Positions 1 through 9,578 of a DNA stretch of 64,000 nucleotides are shown here, piece by piece. The position numbers and the translations under genes were made by a program. The stretch's first letter is position 1; the number at the start of each line of letters is the position of its first letter. Source of the DNA: Hydractinia symbiolongicarpus (Eukaryota > Cnidaria > Hydrozoa > Anthoathecata > Hydractiniidae); assembly GCF_029227915.1 (NCBI RefSeq), contig NC_079879.1, positions 2,914,001 through 2,978,000 of the forward strand, given 5' to 3'. The notes under the pieces were generated by a model. That model was not told the origin of the DNA. It saw nothing but the letters and a program-made list of their open reading frames with translations, and searched no databases.

Positions 1-650
1 GTTTGAAAGGGCAGATCTTGGACGTTTTCTAGGCATTGCTAATATTAAGTCTAGGGTGTGGAGAGATTACAGGAAGAGCTTGCTACAGCAATCGAAGAAA
101 GGGATATTTCCATCGCATACTATACTTGAAGACGATCTTGATGTCCTTAAGCAAGACAACTCGGAACTACGGCAGAGACATGTCCTGCGTCGATATCAAT
201 ATGACACCGTGCTATGTGTCGTTGATAAAAACGACCCCCAAGAACATGGAAGAATGGCATACATAAGCACTATGTGATCCGACGCCAGCGTAGACAACTC
301 AGTGCAAGAATAAACACGTCAAAGGCAATGCACCCCCAGATGACCGTGAGGACACCTGGATGTGACGATCGTAAGGGTATTAAAATGACCACGTTTAAAT
401 CCTCCGGCCTACGTTGATATATTAGAAAGATGTCGCCGCAAGTTAAGTTCAACGCAGAGACCATCGAAACCCTGTTCGGCAATCAAAATCAACCTTGAGA
501 AGCAGCGTCAAGCCCTTGAGGATAAGGAGAATGCTATGGCTTTTCTCAATGATGAAATTGAGGATAGAGATAGTCAGCTCATGGCGTTGGGGGATGAAAT
601 TGAGGAGCTACAACAACGTACCGACTCGAAGATCCGGGAAAATATAATAG
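1..650 (+). pseudogene. Broken coiled-coil protein gene of the virus-like element
   Basis: Pieces of one charged, helix-rich protein appear in successive plus-strand frames: one at about 56-277, another after about 270, and a Leu/Glu/Asp-rich heptad segment at about 490-655 (DEIEDRDSQL, GDEIEEL). At least two frameshifts and several stops separate them. The basic segment containing VLRRYQYDTVLCVVDKNDP is followed by another basic patch (VIRRQRRQL) in a different frame. The 5' end lies outside the window. The function is unknown. A structural or scaffolding role is only a guess from the coiled coil. Confidence 0.45.
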
Positions 651-839
651 TATGGTGATTAAACAAAAGAATAACGACGATCCTTTCCAATTCCTTGTGG
701 CCAACAGGGGTATGTAGCTCAAAAAAAACGGAATAAGCTCAAGTGGCGCTCGCAGGTGGCGCTGCACTTCCCACTGTGAGGTAATGGGTCTATTTTTTAA
801 GCCAGATGTAAGCGATTATTAGGCCTACTCCTGTCGCGA

Positions 840-1687
840 TCAGCACGGTCTTGGTATCCTCATGCTGGTTTTGTGGGGGTTGTTCAGGTATGGTGGGTTG
901 TATGGTATGTTTTGCTGGATGCCAATGATTACATTGGCGGGAGCAATCAAAATTTTGTTGTTATACCCTTTAATTTCGCCTATCCTAAGGTTCAAATCAG
1001 CAGTACACGCTATGCATAACCGCAAAATTTACAGGGTTACGGGCATATTGCAGCACCTTCTGGAACTCTGTAATGTCATGACCTACATTTTCCTGGCGTT
1101 GTACCATGGCTTCACATTTTTGTAGCAAGATTTGCCTTGCTGTGTAGTTGTCGGCATCGGACCCGACTAATGATGCCTTAGCCCCTGCTTGGGACCTTAG
1201 TAACAAGACCACGTAAACCCGGATACTTTTGCTTAACTTAGTCATGCCTTGTTGGCATGATAAACTTTGCCCAATCGCCGTCAACTTGGGGCCCCAACGG
1301 CCATTTGTCAACGACGACATGACCGCCTTGAGCTTGTACAAAACGTTGGCATCTGCACCATACTCGCGACATACTTGGGCGTATCCGGAGGTTGAGTAGG
1401 AGTTTTTGTACTGTTCAAACCCATCATCATACGGCATAGGTACTTTTATTCTTGCCAATATACGACGCATGTGGTAATAGACGTGAAATTTGAAGATGGA
1501 GTTGATAAGGGGTACGGAACCCGTCATGTGCTTGGCACGGATGCCTAATGCGATAGTTGTGCAGTGTGACATTTACCTGAATGTTCCAATAGTCCAAGGC
1601 CTGTCCTGCCCACCCCAGTTGATCGGGGTCATCAAGGTAGGTTGTTGGAATCTTGATTGCATATTTGGTAAACTCGGGAAAGACCAC
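840..1687 (-). pseudogene. Frameshifted protein gene of the virus-like element, unknown function
   Basis: Three overlapping minus-strand frames read as consecutive parts of one protein of about 270 residues. The N-terminal part is at 1687-1570 (FPEFTKYAIKIPTTYLDDPD), the middle at about 1570-1025 (including YYHMRRILARIKVPMP), and the C-terminal part at 1025-840 (GEIKGYNNKILIAPANV). Two frameshifts are needed to read through, near 1560 and near 1020. The middle is rich in Gln, Ser and aromatic residues and has no recognisable catalytic motif. I recall similar repeated anonymous proteins in cnidarian genomes but cannot name a family. It is not expected to be functional. Confidence 0.5.
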
Positions 1688-1888
1688 GGAAAGTCTTAAA
1701 TTCTGGCCTTACTTCCCACCAAAGAGTTAAACGCTTGGGGGGACATGTTAACCTGGAATTTTGACACCTCTGTTTATCCTCCACTGAAGGGCTCTACGGA
1801 CCGTCTAGAGTTCATGTTAACGGACGTCTACCATCATGAACAGAATGTCACGTTTACCGGCCTAACCATGTGCATTCTCATAAAATAA

Positions 1889-2385
1889 ATGAATAATGTA
1901 ACCAAACTGTATCCAAACCTACCGAGTGCACCTGCGCAAGGCTCCGATATGCAGGATGAGAGGCAAATTTACAGATTTAAAAAAATCAATGATATTGAAA
2001 AGTATCTGCGGAATGAAATTAAGGAGCGGGATAAGCTTGCAAAGAAGTTTAAAATGCATGGCACGTGGGTACGCTTCTGCGACCACGGTCTGCTTTGTGT
2101 GCGCGTGATTACATCGGGGCTTGGCATTGGGGCTATAGCCTCAGGCCTAGGGGTCCCCCTTGGTATAGTGATGGACTCACGATTGCGGCCGGGATAGGTC
2201 AAGCTGGTCTTAGAAATGCCTCAAAAAGGCTTGGGGTTAAGAGCAAGAAGCATGAGGGTATCAGGCTATTAGCCGAATCAAAACTGAATTCTATCATTGA
2301 TCTCATCTCAAAGGCAATAGAAAACGGTGTGATTAGTGACTACGAGTACAACCTGATGAGGAGGGAAAAGAAGAGGCATATGTAG
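1889..2385 (+). pseudogene. Broken helical/membrane-type protein gene of the virus-like element
   Basis: The frame from 1889 gives a charged helical N-terminus (RFKKINDIEKYLRNEIKERD) followed by a Gly/Ala/Ile-rich hydrophobic stretch (SGLGIGAIASGLGVPLGIV) like a membrane hairpin. It then hits a stop at 2197. The C-terminal half (KKHEGIRLLAESKLNSIIDL) continues in another frame to 2385, so one frameshift lies near 2170-2200. The start ATG at 1889 follows an AT-rich leader. The gene converges with the minus-strand genes below it, and the perfect hairpin at 2434-2479 separates the two. Function unknown. Confidence 0.5.
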
Positions 2386-2433
2386 TTAAAGGAACAGATG
2401 CGGCAACGCTTTAACCATGTCGTGAATAGCATC

Positions 2434-2479
2434 AACCATATATTTTATAGGTTGCACAGGACCTATAAAATATATGGTT
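2434..2479. terminator. Perfect 19-bp hairpin between convergent genes
   Basis: The arms 2434-2452 and 2461-2479 are perfect reverse complements with an 8-nt loop. The hairpin sits about 50 bp after the stop of the plus-strand gene ending at 2385 and downstream of the minus-strand gene ending near 2500. Such hairpins between convergent genes mark transcript ends in mimivirus-type viruses and their virophages. That role here is inference. Confidence 0.55.
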
Positions 2480-2499
2480 TTTAATCCTCACCCAGCAAC

Positions 2500-2942
2500 C
2501 ATTCCTTTTTAAAGTCTTTATACCTGCATTCTGTGATGTGTGCCTGAAGGTAGTAAATTTGCCTTGCACATACACCGATGAAATAGTTAGGATGGCACTG
2601 GCCTGGCAGGGTTCATCATAGGGTACTCTTCAATCTTGGACCAGATTTGACGATACTTCTCAACCCAATCAGGGTACTCTTCAAAATCAAGACTCATTGC
2701 TGGTACCGCATTATACCGGGTGACCCCATGCGGGGACCAGAATTTTGGTGTTTTTACCCTGAGGCTCCCACGAGGTCTCGTTTATGATACCCTATAATGT
2801 ACCTTTGATCCTTACCTCCATTGGCCGGGATAGCATCCGACACCGTCAGATAGTCCACATTGATATCGTTGATGTCCGTAAATGTAGCCGCATACGAATA
2901 GAATAATTTAGGGTTGACAAGCTCTTTCTCAAATTGTAGCAT
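2500..2942 (-). pseudogene. Decayed protein gene of the virus-like element
   Basis: The intact first part (2942-2754) begins with LQFEKELVNPKLFYSYAATF and ends at a stop after DLVGASG. Coding similarity continues in another frame with KTPKFWSPHG and then a Trp-rich stretch (EEYPDWVEKYRQIW), with stops near 2600. At least two frameshifts and several stops are present. Its ATG overlaps the end of the upstream cysteine-rich frame by 14 bp, consistent with compact viral packing. The family is not identified. Confidence 0.4.
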
Positions 2943-3135
2943 CTTCTTTATTGTATATTTCGAACGACTTCAGAGAATTACATCTCATTGTACAAACGCA
3001 GCCACCTCCATTATATGTGATATATTCATGGTAGCAGTACCAGCACACCATTTTACCATTTACCACTAACCTACGTCCGCAGATGCACCTGTCGTACGCA
3101 TCGAGTACTCTTTCACAGTCATTACAATGCTTCAC
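2929..3135 (-). CDS. Small cysteine-rich (zinc-binding type) protein
   Basis: This 68-residue frame has paired cysteines typical of a small zinc ribbon: CNDC near the start, CICGRR around residue 18, CWYC near residue 32, and two more near residues 47 and 51 (GCVCTMRC). The first codon of the open frame is GTG at 3133-3135, overlapping the TGA of the preceding gene. The true start is therefore uncertain. It lies between the membrane-type gene (3132-3350) and the decayed gene at 2942. The function is unknown. Zinc binding is inferred from cysteine spacing. Confidence 0.4.
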   Translation of the reverse strand: MKHCNDCERVLDAYDRCICGRRLVVNGKMVCWYCYHEYITYNGGGCVCTMRCNSLKSFEIYNKEDATI

Positions 3136-3350
3136 TTATGTATCACAATTACAAGACGGTCATCTTCTAGGTCATCAAGACGTTCCCTCAAAAGCCTTGA
3201 ATGCCTCATCCATTCATTCACCCTTTCCTCTGATTTTTCAAATGCCAGTGCCGACGCTACCATCGGCAGGAAGATACCAACGCCAGCCGTAAAAATACCG
3301 GCTGCCGCACTTCCAAATATATTAAAATTTGCTTGACAGCCGACGCACAT
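3132..3350 (-). CDS. Small protein with one hydrophobic segment and charged tail
   Basis: This 72-residue frame has a Gly/Ala/Phe-rich hydrophobic stretch at about residues 9-37 (IFGSAAAGIFTAGVGIFLPM). A strongly charged helical tail (EKSEERVNEW, RERLDDLEDD) follows. It looks like a small membrane protein of a virus-like element. Its stop overlaps the start of the next frame. No homologous family is recognised. Confidence 0.4.
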   Translation of the reverse strand: MCVGCQANFNIFGSAAAGIFTAGVGIFLPMVASALAFEKSEERVNEWMRHSRLLRERLDDLEDDRLVIVIHK

Positions 3351-3359
3351 TTATTTAGT

Positions 3360-3382
3360 ATCTTACAACAAGATTGTAAGAT
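3360..3382. terminator. Perfect 9-bp hairpin at a gene end
   Basis: Arms 3360-3368 and 3374-3382 pair perfectly around a 5-nt loop, immediately downstream of the minus-strand repeat-protein gene (3386-3778). This is the same arrangement as the larger hairpin at 2434-2479, which supports a transcript-end role. Confidence 0.45.
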
Positions 3383-3385
3383 GAC

Positions 3386-3778
3386 TTATTTCACATATTG
3401 TCGCGCATGTCTCGTACACATATTTGAGCACTTCGGGATCCTTTTCAACGGCTTTATTGCAATGTCTTGCGTTTTGAACCGGTCCGGTACATATTGGAGC
3501 ATTTCGGAATCTTTTTCAAAAACAGCCTTGTCGCACTTGTCTTGCCTCCTGAGCCAGTCCAGCACATCACTTAGCATCCAGGGATATTTTTCAACAATTT
3601 TGTTACACATGTCCTGCACCCTGAATTGATCCGGCATATATTCGAATAGATGGGGATGTTTTTCAACAACTCTGTTACACATGCCCTGCGTCTTGAACTT
3701 ATTGGGGACATGTTCGAGCACCCAGGTCTGCTTTTCAACGGCCTTGTCGCACATGTCTTGCGTTTTTAAACAACTCAT
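3386..3778 (-). pseudogene. Repeat protein with 25-residue MC..AVEK units, C-terminus frameshifted
   Basis: The 130-residue frame holds four tandem units of about 25 residues. Each starts near KTQ.MC[DN]K.VEK and ends with a .VPD.F-like segment. This resembles the short helical repeats (DUF4116-like, from memory) found in many anonymous cnidarian and giant-virus proteins. At the start of the fifth unit a single-base deletion, near the Met-Cys codons of the unit, shifts the frame. The real C-terminus continues in the neighbouring frame to about 3370. The ATG at 3778 follows an AT-rich stretch. Binding or scaffold functions are possible but not shown. Confidence 0.55.
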
Positions 3779-4547
3779 TTATTATAGTATTTTAACAAAG
3801 TCCGAAGATTACAGAGTAAGTTTGGAATTCCCGTCTTTACTACGCATGCGTTGATTTTTTGATGAGTGTCAGGGAATTCCCCTACTCATTTTTGTATATG
3901 ACTTACCCTTGATATGCGTTGATTTTTAGGAATTATGCTAGAAAATTTTGGACTCCTATTCTACATACTTTGATGACGTCATCGATAATTAGGTACTTTA
4001 CATGGTTAGGCATGGCTAAGCACGGCATGGTACTGGATGGTACCGCATGGTACTGGATTTGTTGTGATTTGTTGTGACGTCACTGTGTTCGCGCACGCGA
4101 CTGTGTTAGAACATACATTTTATATTCTCTCAATTAATTACCAAAAAACTTTTATCTCGGAAAACAAATTTGATTTACAGACAAAAACGTATTATGAATC
4201 GCGTTTCTTGTACATAAACAGTATAAACTTCATAAAAACAGGGAGTAAAGCCTACCTTAGTGGATTATATTTCACGTGGTTAAATTAAAGTGCACGTGAA
4301 ATATTTGCAAAGGGCTACTGGGAAATCTTGTTTTTTTTGTTTGTTTGCCTACTTAGTAAAAGGAATTTTATTATTCTATTATTTTTCTAATTATAATCTC
4401 TATGTACATCTCGTTTTAATCGCTACAATTACAATTATCTCATTGAATTAACGAATTAAAAATATCAATGTTCTGGTCATATTACAACTAGCAAACAAGT
4501 CCAAAGGACGCATTTATTTTGTTTGTTAGAGAGAGAAAAAAACTAAC
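3779..4547. other. Non-coding spacer and likely promoter region of the acyltransferase gene
   Basis: No supported gene. A GCATGGTACTGGAT unit recurs at about 4023-4058. The rest is AT-rich. The last 200 bases should contain the start of transcription of the 4548 gene, but no clear TATA or initiator could be singled out. Confidence 0.4.
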
Positions 4548-6038
4548 ATGGCGGACGATTTATATCTTAAGAACATTACACACGATGATAATAAACGTAC
4601 ATTATCTGCGGTTGAATCCATTTACCATCATCTGCTGTTGAACCACTTTCCAACGTCAATGGTTTTGACTGTATACGTTTTAGAATCACACAAACCTCTT
4701 CATGAAAATTTAATTCGCAGCTGTTTACATGAAGAATCAAAAAAGCATTTGCTGTTACGAGCACGCATTCGCCAAAACAAAGCCGGTTATGATGAATTTC
4801 AAGAAATGGAAGATCTGGATGGGAACGGAAATTGGATTAACATTGAATGCGTAGAACAAAATGCATCGATGAGTGACTTGCTCAAAGACAGCGCCAAGAA
4901 GCCTCTCGATTGGTACAATGGGCCTTTGTGGAGAATCGTGTGGATTTCAGGTGTAGGGAGTGGCGGTAAAATGTTGTACACAGTTGTGTTTGTGAGCTCA
5001 CATGCAATCACAGATGGGATTTGCGTAGCTAATACAGTCGTCAGTCACATGTTGCCTCGATTAAACAATCTCCTAAATAATGTCACTGATGATAAAACCT
5101 TAGGACCGAGCAAGTCAATCCAGCTAACGAAATCCGCAACAGAACTTTTTTCCAATCATGTTGCACCGAGGGATTCTGTTATTGATTTTCCAGTTCCTTT
5201 CTGGAAAGGGAAGTCGTTGGCTTTTGCTTTCCGCCTGTTGTCAATATTAAAGCCTTCTATAAAACCTCCTTCAATGAGAGTGCATAGTACGAAAAATGAA
5301 CAAGGGTGTGCGGAGTTTCATCTTTTTAAATTAAACGAAGAAACTACCGGTGATTTACTGAATGTTTGTAAAAATCAATCAATATCAGTGCATAGCGTCC
5401 TCATGCTACTATTGGCTAACGCAATCAAGGATGCTGAACACGAATTTCCCCCATTTAAAGCCAGAATCAACGAAATTCGTTATCCTGTGGACCTTCGAAA
5501 GTTCAATAAATTCCTCTCTGCCACAGAACCGTTGCCATGGGGTTTGCATGTAAACTCGATTACACAGAAAATCCAATCGCATTCTGTGGAAGACCTATCT
5601 GACTTCTTCCGTTATTGCCAAAATATCACCAAGGATGTGAAAAGTGTAAATAAACCCATTGGAACGAGTGACCTCATGGAAAATTTAATCATCATGAAGA
5701 GAGCAAATTTTTTCAAGGATGGAGTGAATTACGCAAGCCAAGGTATTTTATTTTCAAACCTTGGCAATTGCGATCGTTTTATAAGAAAACGTGACAATGA
5801 CGTGGTACAATTAAAGGAATTTTCTCATCTCAGCCCGACTGGCAACACTATATTTGTCAGTTCTTCTACCTGGAACAAAAAAATGTTTTTTGGTATTTGT
5901 TACAACAGCGAGTGGTTGAATGCAAGTTTTGCCAAGTTTGTTGAACAGCAAATGAGATTTTCTATTAAAACAATTATCAAAGGAGCGTCCCTGCGAAGCA
6001 GAAAAAGGTGCTGTCAAAGGTTTATCATATATGAATGA
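4548..6038 (+). CDS. HxxxD acyltransferase, condensation/CAT-like fold
   Basis: This is a 496-residue intact intronless frame. Residues 148-157 hold the hallmark catalytic motif of BAHD/condensation/CAT-like acyltransferases, HAITDG (His152, Asp156), in the right place about a third of the way in. Preceding residues (PLWRIVW at 126-132) match the strand before the motif in this superfamily. A later SNLGN segment (about residue 410) resembles the second half of the pseudo-dimer. Family members move an acyl group from a thioester to an alcohol or amine. The substrate here cannot be told. There is no signal peptide, so it is probably cytosolic. The ATG sits in a fair Kozak context (AACATGG). An AATAAA lies 140 nt after the stop. 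A fungal- or bacterial-type acetyltransferase relative is the alternative reading. Confidence 0.75.
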   Translation: MADDLYLKNITHDDNKRTLSAVESIYHHLLLNHFPTSMVLTVYVLESHKPLHENLIRSCLHEESKKHLLLRARIRQNKAGYDEFQEMEDLDGNGNWINIECVEQNASMSDLLKDSAKKPLDWYNGPLWRIVWISGVGSGGKMLYTVVFVSSHAITDGICVANTVVSHMLPRLNNLLNNVTDDKTLGPSKSIQLTKSATELFSNHVAPRDSVIDFPVPFWKGKSLAFAFRLLSILKPSIKPPSMRVHSTKNEQGCAEFHLFKLNEETTGDLLNVCKNQSISVHSVLMLLLANAIKDAEHEFPPFKARINEIRYPVDLRKFNKFLSATEPLPWGLHVNSITQKIQSHSVEDLSDFFRYCQNITKDVKSVNKPIGTSDLMENLIIMKRANFFKDGVNYASQGILFSNLGNCDRFIRKRDNDVVQLKEFSHLSPTGNTIFVSSSTWNKKMFFGICYNSEWLNASFAKFVEQQMRFSIKTIIKGASLRSRKRCCQRFIIYE

Positions 6039-6177
6039 GTTCAGATTTCGGTATAATTTTATGTCACAGGTTGTAGGTTACCAATACTGAAACTATAAGC
6101 TTCGTAATTTATTTTTTAAATCGTATATAAAAAAATATTTTGTTTTTGTGATTGCTATGTTTTCATTATTGACCTGA

Positions 6178-6183
6178 AATAAA
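6178..6183 (+). promoter_or_regulatory. Polyadenylation signal AATAAA
   Basis: A canonical AATAAA 140 nt after the stop of the acyltransferase gene. A second copy follows near 6257. Confidence 0.45.
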
Positions 6184-6458
6184 AATGTGCAATGCGGAAT
6201 AACTTGTGACAAGGACTCTTCCACTTTTCCCAATTGTCAAAATAACATTTTTGAAATAAAAAACGTGCGTTTATGATGTAAATTTTTCGTAAACTGCTCG
6301 ATGTTGTTCGTACATCATTTACTGATTCACGTTGTGTACATTTATGTCAGTTCCTTACCATTCGTGTCTATGTGTCATTACACGAACTAACAGATTATTT
6401 TAGCAGTAATTAATCGGTAAATTATCTCTCGTGGCACCTTTGTGGAGGGGCTACGAGA

Positions 6459-6502
6459 GTTGGTCCCACCAGGGGAGCTATAAGCCCTCTGGTGGGACCA
6501 AC
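6459..6502. repeat. Inverted repeat, 14-bp arms (probable short MITE core)
   Basis: Arms 6459-6472 and 6489-6502 pair perfectly. With one unpaired base the pairing extends another few G:C pairs. It is GC-rich in an AT-rich surround, typical of a small non-autonomous element. Confidence 0.45.
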
Positions 6503-8447
6503 GCATTTTTAGAGTCCTAAAACACCCTAAACGGCTATACTATATTATTGGCAAAAAATAAAAAAATTTTACTTAGCAAAAAAGTGGAGGGGTTATAACC
6601 CCCTAGCTCCCCTAGCGGCGCCGCCCCTGTTGTGAAGCACTCCAAATGGAAGGCCATCTTTTTTGTAAAAATCGCAATAAGGACAATTTTCTGCGGGATA
6701 GCCATTTCAGAAACATATACAAATCTGTTATCAAAATGCGTTAGAAAAAAACATATCACGGTAACTGTCTAGTAATGTGAGCTTCTTAAAATCATGCTTT
6801 GACACCAACCTTATCCCCAGGGCTCTTTTCAAGATAAAAAGGACGAGGTTGGCTTTGAAAGCACCAAAACATCGTTTATTGCATCATCAATTAATTTCAA
6901 GATCAACCTATGCATATTGCTAAAATTTCTCCACTGAGTTTAATTTCCGTTCTTTTAGTATTTTTATCCATTTGCTTTAATAATCAAATAGCTGTTTTAA
7001 TTTTAATCTTATTGAAAGTAACGTCATATTTAGAAGAGTGCAAGATTCATTCAGCACCGCATTAAGTTCTCGTGCCATGTTGTTGTTAAATTAACCTTTC
7101 AATCAAAGACAAAGATAAAAATGATGACCTTTTCCTCCAGGGTTACGAATTAATATTTAGGATTGGTGGTTAATGATAGTAAGAACAACAATAATAGCTC
7201 TTACCTTTTTTTGTTCAAATTCAGAATTGAAAATTTGATGCATATGAGGTTTTAATAATTATCTTTATCGATTCTGAACGCTTGACCAGACCTGCTAATT
7301 CTGAATTTTTAGTTCAGCCTCGTTTAATTTACGTTCCTATGATAACGGGGCCGGCGAATTGATTTTAAAAATGAGGAAAGGGATGGGCTACGTTAATAAT
7401 AAAGTACCAGCAAGTCGATCACCGTAATTATGTCTGTTGCATAGCAAGCATTTCAAATTTGTTGTTTGCCAGTTTTGTTGCTTTTGTAAATATTTCCACA
7501 TCACTATTTCGTGTTGACCCTACTTTTTCCATCCTAATTGGGAGCTTTTTAATGCTATCACGTGTGGAGATTCTCTGTCTGTTATTTCTTAAGTTGTTAT
7601 TCAAAAGGCTTGAAATACTTCGCAAGTTTTGCTCAGGCCTTAAGTAACAACTTTGTTAAAAATATTGCATACATGCATACATGCACTTTTTTCAAGCTAA
7701 CGACTATTTGATTAAATAACTCCCATATTCCCATGTCCACATTGCTTAATCGATTGATTTTATGAAATGTTTTATCATTGTTTAAAAGCGATTATGTAAA
7801 CTCGCTACCACGTTTTATTGTTCTTGTTGATGTTTTGAAAATAAATGTGTCCGATGGTTAGTTGTCAACCGTATGTAATAAAACCCACATGTGATTATCA
7901 CATCACCTGTTTCCCTATCTACAGGGAAACATCAAGTTAACGATTACCGACGATCTTGTTTCTCCCATACATCAGACAGTATAAGGAAAGCGATAGGAAA
8001 TGTGCAGCTCATCATTTCACTTCCTGCGATGTAAAAAAAAAATCACGGCAGTCTCTATACCAAACATTTTTTCTGGATAAACAAGGCTTACTAAAATCGT
8101 TTAAGTTTGTTGTTTTAAAAAGTCTGTTGTTCGCGTGCAACAAATAATAATAAAGTTAAAAACAAAAATTATATTTTTCTAAGAAGTTAAAGATAAATGC
8201 GGAAACTGATAATTTGCAAAAAAGTTGTAATTGCTTTTCAAGTGTTCAACGCATACAAGCTTTCCCTCCGGATATTAAAAGTTCATAACTTTTTTGATTC
8301 GTTATCCATCAATCAAACGACGTCATTTTAACGGGCAATTAAGTGCTACGCTTACGATCTTAACGAGTGTTGTATTTTTTAATGCTCGCAAATCTACTCT
8401 GGCATCAAGCGGCAGGGTTGTGTATCGTACTTGAGAAGTTAAGTGCA

Positions 8448-9578
8448 ATGGAAACAGATTTTGAAAGTTACAGGGTAAATTTCACCCAGTTTTGTAAAAA
8501 TTTGTCGTTGGATTGCGACAGCATATTCGAAGAAGTCAAACGCGAGATTGATAGCACATGGAGTTCTCGTGAGATTGAAGAGGCAATAAATCCCTTTCTA
8601 GCGAAGGGATGGCCATTAATGATCCTTGCCATTATAGCTGTGTTACTTAACCTGAGTGAACTGATTGCTATAAAGATACGAAGGCTGAAGTGTAGCACCT
8701 CAGAATACTTAATAATTAGTTTGTGCGTGCTGGATATGGCTTTTAGTCTCTTAACCATTGTCATGTTGGCTGTTCAAATAATAGAAGATGAAAACGAACA
8801 TTTCCAAGCGGAGTTATTGCTTACTATAACCGAGCAACTGCAGTGGTTTTCCGTTTTCGGATCAATCTTTCACGTGTTAGGTATCTCTCTCGAAAGAGTC
8901 TTTGCCGTCACATTTTTAATGGAGTACAAAGTGTTTGTAGAGAAAGGGAGAATGAAGATATACGTTTTTACGATATGGATTCTCACGCTTTTGTTACAAG
9001 GTTGTATCAGCTTTTTTATGTACCGAAAAGGTCTCAAGTATGGGCATGATCACCTGTATTTCACAGCTGAGCAAATCACCGGAGGAATTATATTTTTTGT
9101 TGGATTCTTAATATGTATTTTAAACATCTTCATGGTGTATAAAATACTAAAACAGTCAGTTCTCCTACACGGTATATTCGTGAAAAATCGCAGAAGTTCA
9201 ACAGGTAAGCGACAAAGTGGAATCGAAACATTGGCTTTTATCACATGTTGTTTGGTTTCTCTTGGATTTTTGATATTTAACTTTCCTTTCGCTGCAAAGT
9301 TAATATTTTTCAAGGAAGCCAGTTTAAAGTTTGAAGTAACAGCGGAATGTTTACTGATCGCAAATTCAATATTCAATCCGTTGATATACTTTTGGAGGGG
9401 ATACTGGTTGCGTGTTCAACGTAGAAAAAGTGTCAAGAAATGCATAAATTCTTCACAAGCTTTTGAGACTGTATTAAGCACACAAAGCACACCTCGAACG
9501 CTGAGAAAAATAGAACAGAAACCATACGTTAATCCAGTTCTTATATCTGATTTACCAAACTACACGACGCATTTCTAA
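8448..9578 (+). CDS. Class A-like GPCR, cnidarian divergent family, copy A
   Basis: Single-exon seven-helix receptor of 376 residues from the ATG at 8448. The frame is open back to an ATG at 8367, but alignment with the other four copies favours 8448. The N-terminus has NFT and NLS sequons and a Cys-x6-Cys pair. Visible class A marks are an Asp in TM2 (LCVLD), a TM3 end reading LERVFAV in place of DRY, a Trp in TM4, FNFP in TM6 without the CWxP Cys-Trp, and NPLIY in TM7. There is no TM3-start cysteine, no ECL2 cysteine and no TM5 proline. These losses recall melanocortin/cannabinoid/lysophospholipid receptors. There is no TM7 lysine, so it is not an opsin. The ligand is unknown. Closest paralogue in the window is copy B. 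Confidence 0.85.
   Translation: METDFESYRVNFTQFCKNLSLDCDSIFEEVKREIDSTWSSREIEEAINPFLAKGWPLMILAIIAVLLNLSELIAIKIRRLKCSTSEYLIISLCVLDMAFSLLTIVMLAVQIIEDENEHFQAELLLTITEQLQWFSVFGSIFHVLGISLERVFAVTFLMEYKVFVEKGRMKIYVFTIWILTLLLQGCISFFMYRKGLKYGHDHLYFTAEQITGGIIFFVGFLICILNIFMVYKILKQSVLLHGIFVKNRRSSTGKRQSGIETLAFITCCLVSLGFLIFNFPFAAKLIFFKEASLKFEVTAECLLIANSIFNPLIYFWRGYWLRVQRRKSVKKCINSSQAFETVLSTQSTPRTLRKIEQKPYVNPVLISDLPNYTTHF

Larger units (their letters stand above)
1..3780. mobile_element. Decayed virus-like multi-gene element (left end outside window)
   Basis: Small intronless reading frames are packed on both strands with overlaps of a few bases (3132/3135 and 2929/2942). Perfect hairpins lie after the convergent pair near 2434 and after the 3386-3778 gene. 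Most frames are broken by frameshifts. This gene density contrasts sharply with the rest of the window. Several of the encoded proteins resemble, from memory, anonymous proteins repeated many times in cnidarian genomes. That layout fits a virus or large self-replicating DNA transposon integrated long ago. No polymerase, capsid, integrase or packaging ATPase can be recognised in this part, so the element class is not settled, and no terminal repeat was found. Confidence 0.5.
6039..8366. other. Non-coding AT-rich interval with small palindromic repeats
   Basis: Short frames here lack any recognisable domain. It contains the inverted repeat at 6459-6502 and a GGGGTTATAACCCC palindrome at 6589-6602 next to a GC-rich patch (AGCGGCGCCGCCCC). 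The last few hundred bases must hold the promoter of the GPCR gene at 8448. Confidence 0.4.

Noticed and set aside
8448-9578. Receptor read as an opsin
   Set aside because: TM7 (TAECLLIANSIFNPLIY) has no lysine for retinal; the same holds for the other four copies.
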